From an uncultured Prevotellaceae bacterium (lineage in GTDB: Bacteria > Bacteroidota > Bacteroidia > Bacteroidales > Bacteroidaceae): 64,000 nucleotides of DNA. The notes beneath the pieces were generated by a model that was given only the letters and a program-made list of their open reading frames with translations, was not told the DNA's origin and ran no database searches. The stretch lies in NCBI GenBank assembly GCA_900316575.1, contig ONDJ01000001.1, forward strand, positions 124,001-188,000. Direction: 5' to 3'. The position numbers were made by a program, and so were the translations under genes. Positions 34,679 to 43,206 of this stretch are shown piece after piece; within the stretch, counting starts at the first letter, position 1, and each line of letters begins with the position of its first letter.

Positions 34679-34686
34679 CAAAAATA
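34679..34686 (-). promoter_or_regulatory. Putative -7 element (TATTTTTG) of hisHA
   Basis: On the minus strand this reads TATTTTTG, fitting TAnnTTTG, 60 bases ahead of the hisH ATG. It is divergent from the promoter of the epimerase gene. Confidence 0.45.
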
Positions 34687-34761
34687 ATTATCTTCCAGTA
34701 TTAGGAAGTTTGTATCTTCATGAAAAATGAACGAGCTGTGACTGTGCTCACAGTTTTTCGC

Positions 34762-34769
34762 TACTTTTG
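34762..34769 (+). promoter_or_regulatory. TACTTTTG promoter element almost touching the epimerase start
   Basis: TACTTTTG lies only 4 bases before the ATG at 34774. With transcription starting about 5-8 bases downstream, the mRNA would be leaderless or nearly so. Confidence 0.5.
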
Positions 34770-34773
34770 CGCC

Positions 34774-35751
34774 ATGATTCTTAAAGATAAGCGTATTCTT
34801 GTCACTGGAGCGAGTGGTTTCATCGGAAGTTTTGTCGTTGAAATGGCTTTGGCTGCAGGAGCAGAAGTATGGGCGGCTGTACGCCCTACGTCATCGCGCC
34901 GATGGCTTACTGACGAGCGTATTCATTTCTTTACCATCAATCTTTCTGACCGCAAAGCGTTGGCATCTGCATTAAAGGCATGTGGAGGCTTTGACGGTGT
35001 TGTTCATTGTGCCGGTGCTACAAAGGTGGCTCACGATGAGGATTTCATGAAAATCAACTGCGAGGGGACGCGCCTTTTGGCAGAAACACTCGTAGAGACT
35101 GGTACGCTGCGAGGAAGATTTGTTTTTCTAAGTTCGCTCAGTGTGATGGGAGAAAGCAAGAATGAGCCCTGTCCAAATAGTGCCTACGGTAAAAGCAAAC
35201 TTTCGGCTGAAAGGGCTTTAGCGCAAATTAGCGGGTTTAATTACGTGGTGTTGCGTCCTACAGGTGTATATGGTCCGCGCGAGCAAGATTATTTCCTCAT
35301 GGCTAAGAGCATTCGCAGCGGTATAGACTTCGCCGTAGGTTTCAAACCTCAAGTCATCACCTTTATTTATGTGAAAGACCTTGCGAACGCGGCGCTAATT
35401 GCTCTGACGAAAGGCGAAAAAGGTGCTTCGTATTTCCTAACAGATGGGAGGGAATACACAAGTCGTTCCTTCAGCGACCTGCTCCAACGGGAAATAGGCC
35501 GCAAGCACGTATGGCACATTACGGCTCCGCTGTGGGTTTTGCGCATGGTGTGCTTGATAAATGGTTGGTGGGCAGCGCGTCGCGGACAAAGCACTACGCT
35601 CAACATGGATAAATACCACACATTGGCTCAACGCGATTGGCGTTGTGACACATCGGCGGCCCAGAAAGATTTAGGGTTTATGCCCAGATACGACTTGGAT
35701 GCGGGCGTTAAAGAAACTGTAGCATGGTATAAAAACGAGGGATGGCTATGA
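34774..35751 (+). CDS. NAD-dependent epimerase/dehydratase (extended SDR)
   Basis: A 325-residue extended short-chain dehydrogenase. The Rossmann loop reads RILVTGASGFIGSFVVE; the catalytic Tyr and Lys are in SAYGKSKLSAE; and VLRPTGVYGPRE is typical of nucleotide-sugar and sterol-like epimerases. The substrate is not readable. The reading frame is open 54 bases further upstream, but this ATG gives the standard Rossmann N-terminus. It overlaps the following PAP2-type gene by about 10 bases, which suggests shared function, perhaps in lipid or cell-envelope sugar metabolism; that is inference. Confidence 0.85.
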   Translation: MILKDKRILVTGASGFIGSFVVEMALAAGAEVWAAVRPTSSRRWLTDERIHFFTINLSDRKALASALKACGGFDGVVHCAGATKVAHDEDFMKINCEGTRLLAETLVETGTLRGRFVFLSSLSVMGESKNEPCPNSAYGKSKLSAERALAQISGFNYVVLRPTGVYGPREQDYFLMAKSIRSGIDFAVGFKPQVITFIYVKDLANAALIALTKGEKGASYFLTDGREYTSRSFSDLLQREIGRKHVWHITAPLWVLRMVCLINGWWAARRGQSTTLNMDKYHTLAQRDWRCDTSAAQKDLGFMPRYDLDAGVKETVAWYKNEGWL

Positions 35752-36737
35752 ACATAAAAGCAAGGAACAAGTATTTACCAACCTTATCGGACTTTTTTGA
35801 CAGCATTTGGTTAGCCGATTGGGCTACGATTGTTTATTCCACTTTTACGGCTGTGGTTCTCTTATTTTTTTGGTGCCAAAGCGAATCGCCTTGGGATATT
35901 CTCTTTACCCGATTGGGAATTGTAGCTGTCGTGTTTCTCCTTATATATATATATACGGTATGGCCGAATAAGTGGACACGCATCTTGCGCATTGCTTTCC
36001 CGCTGGCTATGCTTGGCGTGTGGTACCCCGACACGTTTGAATTTGCGCGCCTCCTCCCTAATCTTGACCACGTCTTTGCCACAGCCGACCTTAAACTCTT
36101 TGGCTGCGAGCCTGCCTACGAAATGAGCCGTTGGTTGGACGGCGTGGTATGGAGTGAGCTTTTCAATGCGGGATATTTTGCCTACTACTTGATGATTGCT
36201 TTAGGAGCGCTGGTGCCCCTTATTTGGAGAGATGAAGAAACCTTGCGCACATTGTTTATCGTTGTTGCGGGCTTCTACGCCTATTATATTATTTATCTCT
36301 TCTTGCCGGTAGCCGGGCCGCAGTTCTACTTTGCCGTGATCGATCCTTCGCTAATAGCCCACGGTCCCTTCCCTGCATTAGGCGATTTCTTCAACCAAAA
36401 TCCCGACAGTGCGGTCATTGGAAACACTACCGAAGGTTTTTTCCAAAGCCTTGTCGCTGCTGCACAAGAAGGCGGCGAACGCCCCGTAGCTGCGTTTCCC
36501 TCAAGCCACGTCGGGATGAGCACCATACTGATGTTCCTCTTTTGGCGGCTCAAACGCGGTGTGTTCTTCACCATGCTTCCGCTCTACCTTCTACTTTGCG
36601 GGGCTACGGTCTATATCGGTGCACACTATCTCATTGACGTCTTTGCCGGATGGGCTACAGCGATAATCTTTTTCTATGTTTTAGACAAACTCTACATAAA
36701 ACTTGCTCCACGCGATGAAAAAAACAATCCTCTTTAG
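35742..36737 (+). CDS. PAP2-family (Aur1/Ipt1-like) membrane phosphotransferase
   Basis: A 331-residue membrane protein with about six or seven helices (for example 25-45, 60-85, 135-160, 175-200, 265-310). The PAP2-type active-site blocks are AAFPSSHVGM (His near residue 252) and GAHYLIDVFAG (His and Asp near 295-299). This arrangement is that of the PAP2_3 / inositol-phosphoryl-transferase-like group. Bacteroidetes use such an enzyme in inositol sphingolipid synthesis, but no inositol phosphate synthase gene is beside it here, so a general lipid phosphatase is equally possible. It overlaps the epimerase upstream and the peptidase downstream. Confidence 0.78.
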   Translation: MAMNIKARNKYLPTLSDFFDSIWLADWATIVYSTFTAVVLLFFWCQSESPWDILFTRLGIVAVVFLLIYIYTVWPNKWTRILRIAFPLAMLGVWYPDTFEFARLLPNLDHVFATADLKLFGCEPAYEMSRWLDGVVWSELFNAGYFAYYLMIALGALVPLIWRDEETLRTLFIVVAGFYAYYIIYLFLPVAGPQFYFAVIDPSLIAHGPFPALGDFFNQNPDSAVIGNTTEGFFQSLVAAAQEGGERPVAAFPSSHVGMSTILMFLFWRLKRGVFFTMLPLYLLLCGATVYIGAHYLIDVFAGWATAIIFFYVLDKLYIKLAPRDEKNNPL

Positions 36738-38100
36738 CATTCTCTTTGCGCTTTCAAACTGCGGATTCTCACAAGGTATCACCGCCGATGAACTTTCACA
36801 CATACGCTCATCTGTCTCCACAACTCCTGCCGACCGCGCCATCAGCAATGCCATGGCAGGCACCAGCATCAACCAACTGGCTCGCTCAGCTGCCAACCCT
36901 GCCAGTAGCGATACGCACTTCTCGCACAGTGTACCCTCGCGCGGCATCAGCGATCAAAAGTCGAGCGGACGCTGCTGGCTGTTCACGGGGCTAAACGTGA
37001 TGCGTGCGCGTGCCATTAAGGATAAAAACTTAGGAGAATTCTTCTTTTCGCAAAGTTATCTGTTCTTTTACGACCAGTTAGAAAAGTCAAACCTCTTCCT
37101 CCAAGCTGTGATTGACAATGCAGGTAAGCCCATGGACGACCGCACGGTGGAATGGCTCTTCAAAAACCCACTGTCCGACGGCGGAACCTTCTGCGGCGTT
37201 CAAGACCTCGTGAGCAAATATGGCTTGGTACCCGCCGAAGTGATGCCCGAGCGTTTCAACGCCAACAACACTTCCAGAATGTCAAATCTCCTGCAACTCA
37301 AGTTGCGCCAGTGGGGATTAGAACTGCGTACCATGGCTGCTGCGAAGAAAAAGCCTGCCGAAATTTCAGCTCGCAAGATTGAGATGCTTGCTGAAGTCTA
37401 TCACATCTTGACACTGTGTCTCGGCACTCCACCCACAGAGTTCGACTACACACGCCGCTCTGCCGATGGTTCTGCCATGGAGACTAAGCACTACACACCA
37501 CTGACTTTCTGTCAGGATTATGTCAAGGAGGACTTAAACGAAGGCTACGTCATGCTCATGAACGACCCTTCGCGCCCCTACCACAAGACCTATACCATTG
37601 AGTACGACCAGCACGTTTACGGCGGCCATCGCTGGACCTACATCAACCTACCCATGGACGAAATCAAGCAAATGGCCATTGCCAGTATCAAGGACTCTAC
37701 GATGATGTATTTCTCTTGCGACGTGGGCAAACAATACGACAGCGAAACGGGCGTTCTCAGTCTTGACAACTTCGACTACGCTTCATTGCTCGGCACGGAT
37801 TTCCCTATGAACAAAGCCGACCGTATCCGCACCTTCGCTTCTGCTTCCTCGCACGCCATGACCCTCATGGCCGTTGACCTTGATACCCAAGGCAAGCCAC
37901 TGAAATGGAAAGTAGAAAATAGCTGGGGAGCTACAAGCGGCAAGGCAGGCCATCTCATCATGACCGACAAATGGTTTGACGAATACATGTTCCGCCTCGT
38001 AGTGGAACGCAGATTTGTGCCAGCAGCAACACTCCAACTGCTTAACCAACAGCCCACTGTCCTTCCAGCATGGGATCCCCTCTTTATGGGTGAAGAATAA
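36715..38100 (+). CDS. Exported C1B cysteine peptidase (aminopeptidase C / bleomycin hydrolase type)
   Basis: A 461-residue papain-like peptidase. The active-site Cys is in SSGRCWLF (Cys87), the His in SHAMTLMAVD, and the Asn in VENSWGATSGK; together these define family C1B. It starts MKKTILFSILFALSNCGFSQ, a signal peptide; the Cys16 could be lipidated, or cleavage may occur after SQ. Export separates it from cytosolic PepC. It trims peptides in the periplasm or at the cell surface. The start overlaps the PAP2 gene by 23 bases in another frame. The following rlmH gene starts 15 bases after its stop. Confidence 0.87.
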   Translation: MKKTILFSILFALSNCGFSQGITADELSHIRSSVSTTPADRAISNAMAGTSINQLARSAANPASSDTHFSHSVPSRGISDQKSSGRCWLFTGLNVMRARAIKDKNLGEFFFSQSYLFFYDQLEKSNLFLQAVIDNAGKPMDDRTVEWLFKNPLSDGGTFCGVQDLVSKYGLVPAEVMPERFNANNTSRMSNLLQLKLRQWGLELRTMAAAKKKPAEISARKIEMLAEVYHILTLCLGTPPTEFDYTRRSADGSAMETKHYTPLTFCQDYVKEDLNEGYVMLMNDPSRPYHKTYTIEYDQHVYGGHRWTYINLPMDEIKQMAIASIKDSTMMYFSCDVGKQYDSETGVLSLDNFDYASLLGTDFPMNKADRIRTFASASSHAMTLMAVDLDTQGKPLKWKVENSWGATSGKAGHLIMTDKWFDEYMFRLVVERRFVPAATLQLLNQQPTVLPAWDPLFMGEE

Positions 38101-38115
38101 ACGAACCGCTCTACG

Positions 38116-38586
38116 ATGAAAGCCATACTGATGGTCGTGGGCAAGACCAACGACAAGCGGCTCAGCGACTTGACAGAGGAATACGCAAAACGCTTGCGTC
38201 ACTATCTGCCCTTCGAAATAGAAGTTATTCCCGATGTGAAAGGCATAGGCTCTGACCCCGCCGTCGTTCGCGAACACGAAGGCACTGCCATTTTACATAG
38301 AATAAGCGAAACCGACCGCGTCATTTTGCTCGACGAAAAAGGCCTGACGCTGTCTTCTCGTCAGTTTGCCGCCTTTGTTCAGAAGCGATTGTCAATGGGG
38401 GGGAAGCGCATTGTGTTTGTAGTTGGGGGTGCAGCGGGCTTTTCAGAAAGCGTAAAGACACGTGCCAACGATCTCCTGTCGCTCTCAGCCATGACCTTCA
38501 CCCATCAGATGGTGCGTCTTTTCTTTTGCGAACAACTCTATCGCGCCATGACTATTCTGCACGGCGAGGCTTATCACAACGACTGA
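38116..38586 (+). CDS. rlmH: 23S rRNA pseudouridine-1915 N3-methyltransferase RlmH
   Basis: A 156-residue SPOUT methyltransferase. It shows the N-terminal KAILMVVGKTND, ILLDEKGLTLSSRQFA, the trefoil-knot loop FVVGGAAGFSE, and the C-terminal LSLSAMTFTHQMVRLFFCEQ, then RAMTILHGEAYHND. It uses SAM to methylate pseudouridine 1915 in helix 69 of the 70S ribosome. The length and both ends are standard for the family. It follows the peptidase gene closely and precedes a J-domain gene by 45 bases. Confidence 0.95.
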   Translation: MKAILMVVGKTNDKRLSDLTEEYAKRLRHYLPFEIEVIPDVKGIGSDPAVVREHEGTAILHRISETDRVILLDEKGLTLSSRQFAAFVQKRLSMGGKRIVFVVGGAAGFSESVKTRANDLLSLSAMTFTHQMVRLFFCEQLYRAMTILHGEAYHND

Positions 38587-38631
38587 ATGGCAAAGTTTTT
38601 GCATAATCTGTAAGCAAAAACTAACAACACT

Positions 38632-39294
38632 ATGGCATTCATTGACTACTACAAGATTATGGGCGTGCCGCGCACAGCAAGCCAAGACGATATTCGCAAG
38701 GCCTACAAGCGGCGCGCTAAGCAGTTCCACCCCGATCTGCATCCTGACGACCCTAAGGCCAAGGCAAAGTTCCAAGCCCTAACCGAAGCAAACGCCGTAC
38801 TTTCCGACCCCGACAAGCGAGCCAAGTACGACCAATATGGTGAACACTGGGACAAAGTGGGAGGATTCGGTGCTGGCAGCGGCGGTTTTGGAGGAGGCGG
38901 AGCAGGCTTCGACAGCTTTGACTTCTCGCAATTCACGGGCGGCGGCGGTTTCTCTTCCTTCTTTGAAAACCTTTTCGGCGGCATGGCGGACATGAACTCA
39001 CGCAGGAGTTCGCGCGCCTCTTCACGAGCAAGCATTCGCGACGTAGAATACTCTATGGACCTTGATATCTATAAGGCACTCCTTGGCGGCGACGTTATGT
39101 TCATGCTCGGCGGAAAACAAATCAAGCTACACATCAAACCAGGCACATGGGAAGGCAGCAAGGTTCGTCTGCGCGGCAAAGGCAATGCCCGCCCCGATGG
39201 CACTTACACCGATGCTATTATCACCTTCCACATCCTCAAGCCACAACTCAACGACCAACAAAAGACGCTGTTAAATCAGATGAGAATGGCGTAG
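38632..39294 (+). CDS. J-domain chaperone, CbpA-like with single C-terminal domain
   Basis: A 220-residue DnaJ-type co-chaperone. The J domain (about 5-70) has the HPD motif in [11 protein letters not shown] and ends YDQYG. A Gly/Phe-rich linker (80-115) follows, then an Arg/Ser-rich stretch (about 120-132). Only one beta-rich client-binding domain is present (about 135-220), with [20 protein letters not shown]. The zinc-finger region and second C-terminal domain of full DnaJ are missing. It stimulates DnaK ATPase activity. This shortened form is common in Bacteroidetes. A terminator follows at 39348. Confidence 0.88.
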   Translation: MAFIDYYKIMGVPRTASQDDIRKAYKRRAKQFHPDLHPDDPKAKAKFQALTEANAVLSDPDKRAKYDQYGEHWDKVGGFGAGSGGFGGGGAGFDSFDFSQFTGGGGFSSFFENLFGGMADMNSRRSSRASSRASIRDVEYSMDLDIYKALLGGDVMFMLGGKQIKLHIKPGTWEGSKVRLRGKGNARPDGTYTDAIITFHILKPQLNDQQKTLLNQMRMA

Positions 39295-39347
39295 GTCTAT
39301 CGTAAAAAACAGATATAGGTCTATTAGTCCGGCCTATCGTGACCAAT

Positions 39348-39384
39348 CCCGCTGACACACATGAAAGCGTCAGCGGGGTTTCTT
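39348..39384 (+). terminator. Terminator after the J-domain gene
   Basis: CCCGCTGAC (39348-39356) pairs with GTCAGCGGG (39369-39377), followed by GTTTCTTG. Confidence 0.8.
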
Positions 39385-39499
39385 GTGCTTGTGTAAGCCA
39401 AAAGCGTAACCCAAAACAGTACACTTCTACACTTTTTGCATAACACCTTTGCCCAAACGGGCTTATTATCATATATTAGCGGATGTTCATCGGACACCA

Positions 39500-39901
39500 A
39501 TGAAAAAACTTGTTCAACCAAACTTATATACCTATGAAAAAAGTGTCTTTACTCTTACTACGCTGCTGATACTGTTTATCAGCGCAGCAAGTAGCGGATG
39601 GGCACAAGTACATTCCACACAAACGGGAACGAACACGCTCAATGCCGCAACCATCATGGAAAAGGCCGATGCAGGCCCTTACATGACTACCCATATTGAC
39701 GAATACTTCGGTCTGAGTTCTGAGGGCGTGGCTTCGTTGCAAGACGACTACAACAGATATTCCGTTTCGTGCACTCAAACAGAGTACGAAGACTTCATGT
39801 TGGCACTCGAAGACGCACTCTACGACCTACAAGGCCGTCGCGTCAGCCAAACCACCAAGGGCGTCTATATCGTGAACGGCAAGAAAGCTGTGCTAAAATA
39901 A
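39500..39901 (+). CDS. Small secreted protein with Prevotella-type C-terminal tail
   Basis: A 133-residue protein. The N-terminus (MKKLVQPNLYTYEKSVFTLT, then LLILFISAASSGWAQ) is a signal peptide that would be cut near residue 36. The mature part is only about 95 residues. The end reads YDLQGRRVSQTTKGVYIVNG then KKAVLK, the same tail carried by the GEVED and GH16 proteins in this window. No domain is recognised between the two. It may be a small surface protein, or the remains of a larger one that lost its middle. A nearby ATG in another frame (about 39533) gives a more typical MKK start but stops after 11 codons. Confidence 0.6.
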   Translation: MKKLVQPNLYTYEKSVFTLTTLLILFISAASSGWAQVHSTQTGTNTLNAATIMEKADAGPYMTTHIDEYFGLSSEGVASLQDDYNRYSVSCTQTEYEDFMLALEDALYDLQGRRVSQTTKGVYIVNGKKAVLK

Positions 39902-39968
39902 GAAGACCGCCAACATGAGACTACCATAAACAAAAGCAGAACTGCGAAGTTTCTGCGGCTACTACACA

Positions 39969-40004
39969 AAGGGTGTTCTGACTGTCAGGACACTCTTTTT
40001 TTTC
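39969..40004 (+). terminator. Terminator of the small secreted protein gene
   Basis: AGGGTGTTCTGAC pairs with GTCAGGACACTCT over a very short loop (39969-39995), followed by eight T residues. Confidence 0.8.
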
Positions 40005-40021
40005 ACAAAGCAAGCATCAAT

Positions 40022-40121
40022 CTGAAAATCCATTTTCAGCAAAACGCCAAAGGCTGAAAATCGATTGTCTGTGCTTGAAGATCGATTTTCAAGCACAGGC
40101 GTTCGATTTTCTGTGCTTGAA
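40022..40121. repeat. Knot of inverted and direct repeats (CTGTGCTTGAA / GAAAATCGAT)
   Basis: Within 100 bases there are: a palindrome CTGAAAATCCATTTTCAG (40022-40039); CTGTGCTTGAA at 40069-40079, its exact inverse at 40088-40098, and a third direct copy at 40111-40121; and GAAAATCGAT / ATCGATTTTC copies interleaved. The rest of the 39.9-40.37 kb gap shows no gene. Confidence 0.7.
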
Positions 40122-40358
40122 AAAAAACTTTCTTGCCCACCAAAAAAATCTGAAAATGCGACAAGCTTTTTTCCAACGCCACACTTTGTAGATAAATGCG
40201 TGGACTACGCGCCACCAGGGACAGCGTCATCACAGATAACTCTACCTTGCGACTAAAACTTTGCAACTCAGATTGGCGTTTTTCGGACTTAAAGCGTGCC
40301 GAAAGCACAAAAAAGCAAAGCAAAAGGCAAAAAGCTTTATGATTTTCAAAAAAAAACA

Positions 40359-40366
40359 TAATTTTG
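40359..40366 (+). promoter_or_regulatory. TAATTTTG promoter element just ahead of the DUF177 gene
   Basis: TAATTTTG fits TAnnTTTG and ends 8 bases before the ATG at 40375. The mRNA leader would be only a few bases. Confidence 0.5.
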
Positions 40367-40374
40367 CAGCCGCT

Positions 40375-40827
40375 ATGCACGCAGAAGGTTCTTTACGCAT
40401 TGACTTGCGCCAAGCTTCGCGCACGGACGAGCCTATACAAACGGTGATAACCGAAGCGTATTTTGAGCAGTTGGCAGATCCTGAAATCATCAGTGCGAAT
40501 GTCACTGCCAAAGTCAGCGTAAGCGGTCCTCAAGCGGGAGTATATCGGCTCCACTACCATGTAAGCGGAACGGTGCTTACCCCTTGCGACCGCTGTGGCG
40601 AAATGGTTTCTTTGGAGATTGATGCTCACGACGAACGTTTTGTCACCAGCTACGACAGCGATGCAGAGCCCACCGAAGAAGCCCCGCTTGCTCAGCGTGG
40701 CGAGGTGTACGACATTGGTCACGATGTTTTTGAAATCATCGCCCTCAGCAGGCCCTTAGGTTATAGCCACGAAGAGGGGCTTTGCAGTGATGAGGCACAG
40801 GCTTTCATAGCAGGCGTAACCGATTAG
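40375..40827 (+). CDS. DUF177 (YceD-like) protein
   Basis: A 150-residue DUF177 protein. The conserved centre CDRCGEMVSLEI (near residue 70) matches the family's CDRC motif, and the end has HDVFEIIALSRPLGYSHEEG, matching the 'D...L.LPikh' region. In plants and bacteria DUF177 proteins are tied to 23S rRNA accumulation or processing. It sits immediately upstream of rpmF (37 bases), the most conserved partner of DUF177 in bacteria. Longer in-frame starts upstream encode a low-complexity Lys-rich sequence and would precede the promoter, so the ATG at 40375 is chosen. Confidence 0.82.
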   Translation: MHAEGSLRIDLRQASRTDEPIQTVITEAYFEQLADPEIISANVTAKVSVSGPQAGVYRLHYHVSGTVLTPCDRCGEMVSLEIDAHDERFVTSYDSDAEPTEEAPLAQRGEVYDIGHDVFEIIALSRPLGYSHEEGLCSDEAQAFIAGVTD

Positions 40828-40864
40828 AAACAGCAAACAGAAACAATAAAACATACATACAACT

Positions 40865-41050
40865 ATGGCACATCCTAAAAGAAGACAGTCAAAGACTCGC
40901 ACACGCAAACGTCGCACACACGACAACGCCCCCATGCCTACGCTTAGCATTTGTCCCAACTGCGGCGGCTGGCACATTCGCCACAGCGTCTGCCCCAACT
41001 GCGGACAATACCGCGGCAAGCAGGCCATTGTGATGGAGGCTGCCGAATAA
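40865..41050 (+). CDS. rpmF: 50S ribosomal protein L32
   Basis: A 61-residue ribosomal protein. It starts MAHPKRRQSKTRTRKRRTHD, the standard L32 basic leader, and has two CxxC pairs (CPNCGGW and CPNCGQY) that form a zinc ribbon. It binds domain VI of 23S rRNA. The context DUF177-rpmF-fabH is the usual one in many bacteria, and couples ribosome and fatty-acid genes. A stem-loop at 41098-41124 separates it from fabH and may reduce read-through. Confidence 0.96.
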   Translation: MAHPKRRQSKTRTRKRRTHDNAPMPTLSICPNCGGWHIRHSVCPNCGQYRGKQAIVMEAAE

Positions 41051-41097
41051 GCAACCGCTTTATCGGCTCATGACGATGTGATGAGACCACAAACAGG

Positions 41098-41124
41098 AAG
41101 CTCCCCGAAAAAGGCGGGGGGCTT
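41098..41124 (+). terminator. Stem-loop between rpmF and fabH
   Basis: AAGCTCCCCG (41098-41107) pairs with CGGGGGGCTT (41115-41124) with one wobble, followed by GTTCTGTTTC. It is a terminator or attenuator. Confidence 0.7.
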
Positions 41125-41202
41125 GTTCTGTTTCACTGGTGCACACCGTCTTTTTCTTTACGCGCGCGCGTCGCGCACAACACAAAACAAACCAACATCT
41201 CT

Positions 41203-42201
41203 ATGGAAAAAATCAGTGCCGCCATCACAGGCATAGGCGGATACATCCCTGAATACATCCTCACCAACGAAGAGTTGTCGCGCATGGTGGACACCAACGA
41301 CGAGTGGATCACCACCCGCGTGGGTATCAAAGAGCGCCGCATTCTCAACGAAGAAGGTCTCGGCGCAAGCTACCTGGGACGCAAGGCTGTGAAGCAACTC
41401 CTGCAACGCACAGACACCGACCCCGAAAGCGTAGATGCGCTCATCGTGGCTACAACGACTGCCGACTATACGTTTCCCAACACAGCCAGCCTCATCATCG
41501 GACGCTATGGATTGAAAAACGCTTATGGCTTTGACCTTTGGGCTGCGTGCAGCGGTTTTCTCTTTGCCATGGACCAGGCCGCTTCTATGATCGAAAGCGG
41601 ACGCTACAAGAAAGTCATCGTATGCTGCGCCGAAAAAATGTCGAGCATTGTGGACTATACCGACCGTGCCACGTGCCCTCTCTTTGGCGATGGAGCAGCA
41701 GCCGTGCTCGTAGAGCCTACCACCGAGGAATTAGGTTGGCGCGACAGCATCCTTCGCACCGATGGCAAAGGACTTCCCTTCCTTTGCATGAAAGCAGGCG
41801 GAAGCGTTTGCCCACCATCATACTTCACCATTGACCACCGTATGCACCACATCCACCAAGAAGGCCGCACGGTATATAAGTTCGCCGTGACCAATATGAG
41901 CGAACTGACCAGTCAGATCGTGGAGCGCAACGGATTGTCAAAAGACAACATCGCCTACATCGTGCCCCATCAAGCCAACATACGCATCATCGAAGCCGTA
42001 GCAGCACGTTTGGACGTTCCCATGGACCAAGTGATGGTCAACATCCAACACCTTGGCAACACCAGCGGAGCAAGTATTCCCCTTGCCCTATGGGAGAACG
42101 AAGACAAACTCAAAAAAGGTGACAACCTCGTGCTCACAGCCTTTGGCGCAGGCTTCACCTATGGTGCAGCATGGCTGAAGTGGGCTTACGACAAGAAATA
42201 A
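41203..42201 (+). CDS. fabH: 3-oxoacyl-ACP synthase III (FabH)
   Basis: A 332-residue ketoacyl synthase that starts fatty acid chains by joining acyl-CoA to malonyl-ACP. The active-site Cys is in ACSGFLFAM (Cys116), the His in [10 protein letters not shown], and the Asn in [12 protein letters not shown]. The N-terminus [19 protein letters not shown] and the end [16 protein letters not shown] are standard. Branched-chain specificity is common in Bacteroidetes but cannot be read directly. It follows rpmF and precedes era, the usual order. Confidence 0.95.
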   Translation: MEKISAAITGIGGYIPEYILTNEELSRMVDTNDEWITTRVGIKERRILNEEGLGASYLGRKAVKQLLQRTDTDPESVDALIVATTTADYTFPNTASLIIGRYGLKNAYGFDLWAACSGFLFAMDQAASMIESGRYKKVIVCCAEKMSSIVDYTDRATCPLFGDGAAAVLVEPTTEELGWRDSILRTDGKGLPFLCMKAGGSVCPPSYFTIDHRMHHIHQEGRTVYKFAVTNMSELTSQIVERNGLSKDNIAYIVPHQANIRIIEAVAARLDVPMDQVMVNIQHLGNTSGASIPLALWENEDKLKKGDNLVLTAFGAGFTYGAAWLKWAYDKK

Positions 42202-42300
42202 GGTAGAAAAAAGGTTTGAGGTTAAATAGGTTAAAGTTTAAAGACACCGCCGCACCTTTAACCTTTAAACGCTAACCTCTTTCCTCTAAACTTTCATTAA
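42202..42300. repeat. Intergenic repeat, CCGCCGCACC core family
   Basis: A left half rich in GGTTAAAG-type words and a right half rich in CTTTAACC-type words flank the core CCGCCGCACCTTTAACCT (42247-42264). The core is identical to 43241-43258. Confidence 0.65.
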
Positions 42301-42324
42301 CCTCTCTCTTCTCTCAACTTTAAT

Positions 42325-43206
42325 ATGCACAAGTCGGGATTCGTAAACATAGTGGGCAACCCCAACGTTGGCAAGAGCACGCTAATGAACCTACTCGTTG
42401 GCGAACGCATCAGCATTGCCACGTTCAAGGCACAAACCACTCGCCACCGCATCATGGGTATCGTCAATACCGACGACGCACAAATCGTGTTGAGCGACAC
42501 GCCGGGCGTGGTGAAACCTGCCTATAAGTTGCAGGAGTCTATGCTACAATTCAGCGAAAGCGCATTGCAGGATGCCGACGTATTGCTCTACGTCACCGAC
42601 GTAGTGGAAGAGCCCGAAAAGAATATCGACTTCCTTAGCAAAGTGCAAAAGATGGACGTGCCCGTGCTACTCGTCATCAACAAGATAGACCTCAGCACAC
42701 AAAGTAGCGTGGCAGCACTCATCACTCGTTGGCAAGCCCTGTTGCCTCGCGCCGAAGTATATCCCATCAGTGCCAAATCAAAATTCGGACACCAGGTCAT
42801 TCTGCGACGCATCAAGGAATTGCTGCCCGAGAGTCCGCCCTATTTTGGCAAAGACCAGTGGACCGACAAACCAGCCCGCTTCTTCGTCAGCGAAATCGTA
42901 CGCGAAAAGATTTTACTCTACTACGACAAAGAGATACCCTACGCCGTACAGGTCGTTGTGAAAACGTTCAAGGAAACCGAAAAGCGCATTGACATACGCG
43001 CCGTCATCTACGTAGAGCGCGACAGTCAGAAAGGCATTCTTATCGGCCATCAAGGTGTGGCACTGAAGCGACTGGGGATTGAGTCGCGCCGTTCATTAGA
43101 ACGTTTCTTCGGAAAGAAGATTAACATTGAGACCTTTGTCAAAGTAGATAAAGACTGGCGCAACAGCGACCGCGAATTGCGCAACTTTGGATACAGCCAA
43201 GAATAA
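42325..43206 (+). CDS. era: GTPase Era
   Basis: A 293-residue GTPase that helps mature the 30S subunit by binding the 3' end of 16S rRNA. G1 is GNPNVGKST near residues 10-18, G3 is DTPGV near 58-62, and G4 is NKID near 120-123. The C-terminal KH domain is visible as RAVIYVERDSQKGILIGHQG, then LKRLGIESRR. The length and both domains are standard. It lies between two copies of the CCGCCGC-core repeat and upstream of the paralogous der gene. Confidence 0.95.
   Translation: MHKSGFVNIVGNPNVGKSTLMNLLVGERISIATFKAQTTRHRIMGIVNTDDAQIVLSDTPGVVKPAYKLQESMLQFSESALQDADVLLYVTDVVEEPEKNIDFLSKVQKMDVPVLLVINKIDLSTQSSVAALITRWQALLPRAEVYPISAKSKFGHQVILRRIKELLPESPPYFGKDQWTDKPARFFVSEIVREKILLYYDKEIPYAVQVVVKTFKETEKRIDIRAVIYVERDSQKGILIGHQGVALKRLGIESRRSLERFFGKKINIETFVKVDKDWRNSDRELRNFGYSQE

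Noticed and set aside
40022-40121. CRISPR array
   Set aside because: The repeats are 11 bases, partly inverted, and irregularly spaced; no cas gene is nearby.
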